Assembly: GCF_040183065.1 (NCBI RefSeq)
Contig: NC_091117.1
Span: 101,939,501 to 102,003,500, forward strand
DNA: 64,000 bases
Origin: Periplaneta americana
Taxonomy: Eukaryota > Arthropoda > Insecta > Blattodea > Blattidae
Direction of reading: 5' to 3'
Shown here: piece by piece, positions 57,233 through 64,000 of the stretch
How the letters are laid out: the number at the start of each line of letters is the position of its first letter
Numbering within the stretch: the stretch's first letter is position 1
Position numbers and translations under genes: made by a program
Notes under the pieces: generated by a model
What the model was told of the DNA's origin: nothing
The model's database searches: none
What the model saw: the letters and a program-made list of their open reading frames with translations, nothing else

Positions 57233-57491
57233 TTTTTTACTTGGTTATTTAACAACATTGTATCAACTACTAGGTTATTTTTCATCGATGGGATTGATGA
57301 TATCGAAATGGTATTTGCCGAGATGAGGCCGGGGATTCGCCAAAGATTACCTGACATTCGCCTTACGGTTAGGAAAAATCTCGGAAAAATCCAACCACGT
57401 AATCAGCCCAAGCGGGACTCGAACCCGCGCCCGAGCGAAACTCTGGATCGATAGGCAAGCACCTTAGCCGACTGGGCTGCTCCGGTGGCTA
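57233..57491 (-). repeat. tRNA-derived SINE, family C, nested in hAT
   Basis: On the minus strand the head reads GCAGCCCAGTCGGCTAAGGT (A box) and GCGGGTTCGAGTCCCGC (B box), then GATTACGTGGTTGGATTTTT. Its 3' end (TTAAATAACCAAGTAAAAAA) is at 57233. TTTTATAC at 57225-57232 and 57492-57499 is the target duplication. Confidence 0.85.
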
Positions 57492-57555
57492 TTTTATACA
57501 TAAAATATATATAAATGTTACGAAAATATGAATCAATAATAACATGAAACCAACG

Positions 57556-57557
<2 letters not shown>

Positions 57558-57596
<39 letters not shown>

Positions 57597-57616
57597 GTAA
57601 TAATAATAATAATAAT
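57558..57616. repeat. (TAA)n microsatellite
   Basis: About 20 units, one interruption. Confidence 0.95.
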
Positions 57617-57977
57617 CCAATAATTTGCGTAATAATAATAATGTTTAATGAACATCTAAAACGGAAAATACCCATAATATTAATCACTTTGATCACTGAA
57701 TTCTCTGCGTATGTTTCACTAGAACAAAATACTGAAAAGACAAAATGCAGAAGTACAGTAGAAATGAGACTATAACTTTCCGCCATAAAATCAGATTGCA
57801 GGCTTAAAAAGCAAATACATTCGTCCCACTGACTGAACAGAATTATTGAGATACTAGCTTTCACTTGTCTGTTAATTATTACATAGTCTACTAATAAAAT
57901 ATTAGGCCTACAAGGATTCCGCAGTTACTCTTTAGATTAAAAGGGGTTTCGCGGTGGAAAAAGTTTGAGAAACACTG

Positions 57978-60723
57978 CCATAGAGGAAAGAGTTTACGGA
58001 TGTGTACACGTGACAACCGTAATCGCGATTAGGTTGATAATCTCAAGTAGAGACTGTAGTCTACCACTGGTATTAGTGTTTAGTTACAGGAATTGATGAG
58101 TAGGATATAATTTGTTTTGTGAGGGGATAGCCTATACATTCGTTTGTCCATGACTGATCTTGCTCCATAGCTGATGATAGCATTTCTGAAAAGGCCAATG
58201 TGTTGAACGTAGGGTAGTAGGCACATGCGGTACCCAGGACCTCCCACTCTCCACCTCTGTGTCTCGCCCCGCAAAGAAACAGCTCTGGAAGTGAGACACG
58301 GGCAGTATTTTGGACTTTCATTATTAGTCTACGTATAATAAACTGAAAAATATACACGCATAGTTTGTTCTGTTATTTTTATCATTAGAAATTTATTATT
58401 ATATATTACTTTAGTTCATTTACATCGGTTAATTTTCTTGTGTATCACAAGGCAGTCTTGTTCAGGTAGATAGAAGAGGGAGATTAAACATGAAACGTAT
58501 TCATTATGCTTTCCAATGTTAGTCACGAATTTGTAGCATATTTTGCAATATCAGAAATTCATTCAGTTTTTAAGTTTCCCACTGGTGGATCCGGATGGTA
58601 TCTTTGAGAAATTTAACGAACAAAAGAATTGACAGCATCATCCCTGGCGTCGTGCGATCTAGCGGAGGACCAAAATAATCTCCGCAAGGCGTACAAGTAG
58701 ATCATTATGAAAGATGGTATCAAATTGTTGCTGATGCTAATTTGAATAGCTTCTATTATCTTAATGTCATAGTAATGGGGCAGAACCCCATAATGTATAA
58801 CAACACTGTCAGATATGGCAGGGTAACTTCTGATTTTCGTTGCTAATTCACTCTAAATTTTATAATTCACATCATACACGATAGCAATATATTTCTTGTT
58901 AGAGTAAACGTAGAATTTTAAAAAGCTAGGATCCTCTGCACAACCAGCGCCATTCGATCACGCATTCTCAAAACCGGAAGTTGACAGAGAGCTTGCTGAA
59001 GATTCATGTTCGGTCCTACCGGAAGTGGTTGTCAATGGAAGTCCCGTAACTAAATGTTTCATAGTCTATGTACATTTGAAGTTATTTATACAATTTTCTA
59101 TAACCGATGCATTATCTTTATGTGCAATACGTCTCTAAATAATTTACATTACTTCCATTTATTTTTCTTCACACTGATCTTAAACTTTTCATCGTCCCTT
59201 TATACGATACAGCACAGTCTCCTTTCAATATTTTGAGTTAGCGCTCAGGTCTTGAATAAAATTTACAAACGTCAGTGTTTTATAAAATTCCAACTTACTG
59301 TTTTTATGTCTCTATTTTAGACATCGCTCACTAATCACTCATATTTTTGTACTCGAAAAATTGTTCTAACAGTATTACTTTTTTATCTGATGTATTTTTA
59401 CCCACGATAACTGATATTGTTGACCTATTGGTGTGTATTCTGTGATTTAAAAATATACCGTATACATAATGCATTCTCATTACAAATATAGTGTTGTGAT
59501 GTTGCAAAACATCGATTTCAAGATTTCGTGGAAACATATGTTCTTGGCATCTCGATTAAAGAAAAAATGTTTTGGGACCCGTATCACAGATCACTTATCT
59601 GTGGCACGTCAAGTATAGGCCTACCTCTTCATAGAACAGCTTGTTACTCCTCATCTCTCAGACTCTCCACCTGGTGACAATGGAATTCCTTGTCACAAAG
59701 TATTAGGGCTTGCAAGACAATAAACACTTTTTAAAAAAGCTAGGATAACCTTCTCAGCAATTCATTCCAATTATACTGACATGCATCCTGTTAGCGCTGT
59801 ATTTTCACAATCGTTTCATAATAATTGCCTCCTATTATATAACATTATTTGAAATATATTAACATTCTATGTCTATTATTTTCATTCTGTCACTCAGTTT
59901 GTATCATATTTTATTCTTTAATTAATAATTCATAGTGTTTTACTGTTTAATTCATAAGTAATTCTTGTATACATGTAACTTTTACCAAAATCAATAAGTT
60001 TGTTGTGTTCTTTGTAGTTTGTAAGTTCATTCATATCATATGTATATGTTTTGCTGGTCGAATGGAAGACCTTACTGTCTTAACGCTTTGATTTAAAATA
60101 AATTATTATTATTAGTAGTGGTGGTGGTGGTGATGGTGGTGGTTGTGGTGGTGGTAGTGGGTTTGTGTACAACGATCAACCCCAGATTATTGAATAAATT
60201 TTAGTCATTCAGTATTTACGAATCAATTTATTGAGGAGTTACGCACATGAAATATAGGAATTATTATTAGTAAATTATTCTTGGGTTTTTATTTAAAATG
60301 AAGATATTAAAAATGGCGGTCCACTAAAACAATTATGAGATTATTTTCTTTGTAATTATTTTTATTGCTCGGAATAAGATGGTCGAAGCATCAACGTGAA
60401 AACATAAAAAAAAACAGGGTTTAATATTGTGATGATTGGTTTTTTTTTTTTTGGGTCATTCTGTTTTTCCTTTCTACTTCTTATTTATTGATTTTACTTC
60501 CCTGTTGATTCTTTGTGGTTTTCTTTTTATTCTATTTAATTCCTGTTTCTTTCTTCTAGATGGCGAGGTTTTGGTTCTTATGTTCACCGCTAGGTTTCAT
60601 TCTAGTATTCTGCATTATGTATATTTAGAGACCCTGGTGTGGAGGATTTGAATTTTGATTGGTTTTCTAAAAGTATCGTCTTTTGGTGTTTTCCTGTTTC
60701 ATTCTGTTCTCATTGGAAGGACT
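57978..60723. other. Odorant receptor intron, mostly unassigned
   Basis: No gene was recognised. A (TGG)n-like run lies at 60116-60160. Homopolymer T runs occur near 60440. Confidence 0.45.
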
Positions 60724-60724
60724 C

Positions 60725-61150
60725 TCGCCCTGAGTGCCATTGTAGGAGTGCAGGACACTCTCGCCCTGAATACGGTACAGTGAATATCATCGGAGTGGAA
60801 TGGAGTCTCGTCCTGATGGCGAGACAGTTAACATCGTCGCAGCGAGTAGGAAGCTCGACATGGCGTCAGATAATATCGTCGGAGCCATGGGATACTTATC
60901 CTCAGAGTTGGGCACTTAACATCGCCGCAGTGATGGAGTTTGGTCCTGGAGTTGCGTACTTAACATCGTGGTTGTGATGGGAGTACCATCCAGGAAGTTG
61001 GCCAGTTTGTATCTGCGGAGTGATGTGCATCCCACTATGGCAGTTTGGCAGTCGGCATCATTGGAACGACGCTGATTTTTTCCCTGGTTGTGGGGCAGTT
61101 CATATTGGGCGGAAATATAGCAGTCAGCAGTGGAGTGCACTGCGTTGCTG
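60725..61150. repeat. Degenerate ~46-bp minisatellite, about nine units
   Basis: Units start at intervals of 44-48 bases with (A)CAGTTAACATCGTCGCAGNG, for example near 60778, 60825, 60871, 60915, 60959, 61004, 61050 and 61097. The common core is TTAACATCGxxGxAGTGATGGGAG followed by a CCT/GGC part. Drift is strong, so no unit pair is identical. The unit is not a multiple of three, so the open frames here are unlikely to be a repeat protein. Confidence 0.65.
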
Positions 61151-62661
61151 GGACTCTGTGGAGTCCTTCACGCCGCCCGTTGGTTGCGGCTGTGGTTATT
61201 AATGTCTCGTGAATTGGCATTATGTTACGTGATTTGCGAGTTACACCATTTTGGTGTATGTCCAGTGACTCGTGTGCCTAGGATTTTTGGTTCCGGTATG
61301 CGGAAGTGTTCTGTCGGTGTTGGAGTGTATTCTCTGGTGCACGATAGTAAAGAAGTACAGATATTTGAATATATTGATAAGTATCTTTGGGGACTTTTAC
61401 TTGCGCGTGCTTAGTTGGTACGACGTTATTTGTGGAGATCTGGATTTCTCTTACCGGTTGGAACATGTAGACTACTTTAAACTCAGTATCGACTGCTCGG
61501 CGTTGTTATATTGTGCTTATTCCGATGAGAACTATAGCACAGGTATCGGGGTGATGAGTATTTTATGGGTGGTATGGCACATGGTGTGCGGTTTTAGGAG
61601 GTATATTGTATTTGGGTTAAATGAGTGTTTTCGGAAGCATTTATATATCATTGTTATCGAAGTGTGTGGTCATGTGAGAGTGGGCTATGCAATATGAGTA
61701 CGTGTAAGATTATGTAATATTGTACTACGCAAGTTTATCCAAGAGTTTATTATGCAATATAGGTATATTTTGTATGGTTACGGAAGAGTGAATAGTCCTG
61801 TATGGGTATATTGTGTAGGTTCTTGTGAATGTTAGCCGGAGCAATTTATATATGTATTGGCAATCTGAATGTGTTGTGCAATGTACTTGGGTTAATTTTC
61901 CTTATATTATTTATTTGTATATATTTAAATTTCTTATTTTCTTAATGGTCTTTCTTATTAAAGTCGTTATGTGTTAATTATAGCTGTTATATCTTTAGCT
62001 CATTTATTCAGTAACACAACTCGAGAGTTTACACAGAAGGTCCATGGCAGCAGAGAGGCTCAAGTCCAAGTTCCAAGTAAACTAATTTAAAAGTGCGCCC
62101 CTCACAATATATAGAACTAATTTTACATTTTCTTGCAAATTGAACCTAAGATTCCAATCACTTCGTAGGGTCTTACTGTTAAAGTTTTACTAGTTCCTAG
62201 TTGTAAACCCATTTCTTAGGCTAAGTAAATCACTAGATCAAGGTGTAGTAGTATCGTTTGACATTTCCATCATGACGAAACGTTGATTTTCGTAAATATA
62301 AAAACAATGTAAGAAATTTCTGTAGGTATTACGAGATATGAGGGCGCAGAGTTGCTTAATGTAAACTATTCAATTACATACGAAATTGTACAGAGATAAT
62401 TAAGTCGAAATTCCTCTCTTTTATGAAAAACTGAAATTCATTTTCATGTTTTAGTGCTTAGATATTAAATTATTCCATTTATGTGCAGTATGAATTTTGA
62501 ATAATACTTCTGCAATAAACAAGAATACTCGCTTCATGATTTTGGAACTGAATTGTTGCAAAACGGGTAAGACGTATAAGAAAGTACGTGTCACGTTCGT
62601 AAACCTATTTATTTAAAATTAATTTACAGTTGGTAAGTAATAATGTCCCAGTGTTGCATAC
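61151..62661. other. Odorant receptor intron, unassigned
   Basis: GT-rich on the plus strand up to about 61900, then AT-rich. No recognised gene. Confidence 0.4.
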
Positions 62662-62766
62662 CTGAGTGGTTAGATTATTGGCGATCCAGCAGATGAGTCC
62701 CGTCTCCATCACGCAGAATGTCAGAGCAGTAACAGACATTATAATCACTGCGCTGTCCGTTGCTGA
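62662..62766 (-). CDS. Odorant receptor exon (late transmembrane), 35 codons
   Basis: Acceptor TTTGTTGCAG|TCAGC and donor ACTCAG|GTATGC bound a phase-0 exon on the minus strand. It reads SATDSAVIIMSVTALTFCVM, ETGLICWIANNLTTQ. It contains one transmembrane helix (about DSAVIIMSVTALTFCVMETG), followed by the C-W-x-x-N-x-L-T-x-Q end that in insect odorant receptors directly precedes the S-E-x-V-G exon found at 55182-55337. The two exons join in frame without loss across a 7.3-kb intron. Upstream exons must lie beyond 64000. Confidence 0.85.
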
Positions 62767-62934
62767 CTGCAACAAAGTTTCATAATAATTATACAGTTGT
62801 ATACGACTTCGTATCCTAACAGGATTTACTGAATGCATTTTATAATCTTTAAGGAATTGTATGTTGCTTGCATGCCTATGTTTGAAAAGTGGAATTTTGC
62901 ATGTGGTTGCTGTAACAATGCTACGAGAAGCCTC

Positions 62935-63505
62935 ACTTTCCCAACAAAGTGTTGTTCACAGATGAAGCCAACTTTACCAGAAATAGTGTTCAAACACACG
63001 GAACAGGCACCTTTGGGATTGTCAAAATCCTCACGTTATTCATCGCAGAAACCATCAGTAAACTTCTGGGCAGATATCGTAGGGTCTTACTTGTTGCCAA
63101 TACATCTAGATGGCTATCGGTATTTGATATTTTTGCAAGAGGTTTTACCATAGTTGGAAAATCGAGCAGTTCGTCCGAGAATGTGGTACCATTCCATTTC
63201 GAGGTGATGATCGCAGATATGTAACTGCCAGATATCAAAAGCGATGAATTGGTAGAGGAAGACCAGTCCCCTGTTCAACAAATTCACCTGATATCACCCC
63301 ATTGAACCCTTTTCTTCGGAGCCGCCTGAAAACTCTGATTTATGAGACCTCAGCTCATACGGAAGGGACGTAATAGCTTCATTTGTAGCAGTCTGTGAAG
63401 AGATTCTGGAATCTTCGGAAGAGTGCACCAGAATATGCTCCATCACTGTGAGATGTGCAGTAACGTTGGTGGATGCCACGTTGAACTGTTTTAAATACAA
63501 AGAAG
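62935..63505 (+). pseudogene. Decayed Tc1/mariner-type DDE transposase
   Basis: Across frames it reads LTFPTKVLFTDEANFTRNSV (first catalytic Asp), SVNFWADIVGSYLLPIHLDG and YRYLIFLQEVLP, then IGRGRPVP and SPDITPLN (degraded region of the catalytic Asp/Glu), and LKTLIYETSAHTEGT. The order matches a widespread insect DDE transposase; the C-terminal tail type is seen at 18861. Stops and indels throughout. Confidence 0.65.
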
Positions 63506-63630
63506 GGAATGGAAAATAATGATGTGAAACAAAGCAGAAAGTTTGTGTAAATAAGTCTTTGAAAGAGACTTTTCCGAATACATGTTTATGATTAAAAGTT
63601 GTTTATATTTCGCTCCCCTATAATCCCTTG
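63506..63630. other. Spacer
   Basis: Nothing recognised. Confidence 0.4.
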
Positions 63631-63811
63631 GGGTGCTATTCATAGACATTTCACAGCACGCGCTACGAGCGTACTAAACTAGCCCCGGCTATCCACTGGT
63701 TACTAGTACAGAATTCAAATCATATCATATCGCTAACACTGGTTTATGAATACGAAAAACGCTGATCATCCACCGGAAACCCGCGCTAAAACTGTCTATG
63801 AATACAGCCCT
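63631..63811. mobile_element. MITE with (G)GGTGCTATTCATAGACA ends
   Basis: The left end GGGTGCTATTCATAGACATT and the right end in reverse GGGCTGTATTCATAGACAGT are inverted repeats with few mismatches; both continue into GCGC-rich segments. The element is about 180 bp. A target duplication is not clear. The style resembles PIF/Harbinger MITEs, but the class is uncertain. Confidence 0.7.
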
Positions 63812-64000
63812 AAGAGTTCGTAGAATGTATTCTTCTACACTCTGCATAACTCAAACATTATTTAAGATGGTTCTTTTTCATTAACTGAAATATCTATGTT
63901 CTAATGTTTATCTGTAGAGATTTCAACATTCCATATGGATGCTCTATCCTGTTTGTTTATGTATTTTTAATAATTAACCCTCAATCCTGTTTTTGGTATG
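63812..64000. other. Unassigned end of window
   Basis: AT-rich; nothing recognised. Confidence 0.4.

Larger units (their letters stand above)
57167..57977. mobile_element. Non-autonomous hAT (Charlie/Buster-like), 811 bp, with nested SINE
   Basis: The left end CAGCGTTTCTCAAAGTATG and the right end in reverse CAGTGTTTCTCAAACTTTTT are short inverted repeats of the CAGNGTTTCTCAAA type known from Charlie/Buster hATs. A perfect 8-bp duplication CCATAGAG lies at 57159-57166 and 57978-57985. No transposase was found. A SINE and a (TAA)n run lie inside. Confidence 0.85.

Noticed and set aside
57403..57864. 153-codon minus frame
   Set aside because: Crosses the SINE head, a microsatellite and hAT sequence; no single origin and no domain.
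61980..62095. Possible LTR end and primer-binding site (ACACAG...TGGCAGCAGAG)
   Set aside because: No matching second LTR, no gag-pol, and no TG...CA boundary could be fixed.

Overview
The window looks like repeat-dense, AT-rich insect nuclear DNA. Exons are sparse, introns are long and filled with transposons, (TTAGG)n telomere-type repeats are present, insect odorant-receptor exons occur, and there are many insect-type LINEs, tRNA-derived SINEs, Tc1/mariner, hAT and Helitron elements. The RTE-type LINEs and the tRNA-SINE family resemble those I associate with cockroaches (Blattodea). The species assignment is inference from family resemblance; no search was run.

Layout. 1-6.5 kb: an RTE-type LINE in two collinear pieces (1-137 and 4878-6490), separated by a 981-bp non-autonomous Helitron and a 2.3-kb degenerate 12-bp minisatellite. 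7.3-8.1 kb: the 3' end of another LINE, split by a 214-bp MITE. 8.35-10.4 kb: two opposed copies of a repeat-borne protein family. 11.9-12.5 kb: two SINEs. 13.3-14.1 kb: first coding exon of an odorant receptor (minus strand). 16.6-19.2 kb: LINE, SINE and transposase fragments. 20.0-31.9 kb: a large nested complex. A 5'-truncated R1/Waldo-like LINE lies between (ACAT)n microsatellites and is interrupted by an RTE fragment, a DNA-transposon-like insert and a near-complete CR1/L2/Jockey-group LINE with an uninterrupted 961-codon ORF2. Three sets of target duplications define the inserts. 32.2-36.0 kb: a palindromic MITE and a Tc1-like element with 148-bp inverted repeats. 36-50 kb: mostly repeats, including a degenerate AT-rich array carrying a second MITE copy. 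50.4-52.6 kb: a structurally complete hAT transposon with 8-bp target duplication and an intact 494-codon transposase. 55-63 kb: two phase-0 exons of a second odorant receptor (minus strand), about 7.3 kb apart, the intron holding mariner, hAT and SINE copies and a hidden ~46-bp minisatellite.

Host genes. The only convincing host coding sequence is from two odorant receptor genes in head-to-tail order on the minus strand. The upstream gene contributes two C-terminal exons (62.7 and 55.2 kb); the downstream gene contributes its first exon (14.1-13.3 kb). Their remaining exons are outside the window or too small to recognise. Nearly everything else is mobile-element DNA or unassigned intergenic/intronic sequence. 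No rRNA, CRISPR array or convincing functional tRNA was seen.
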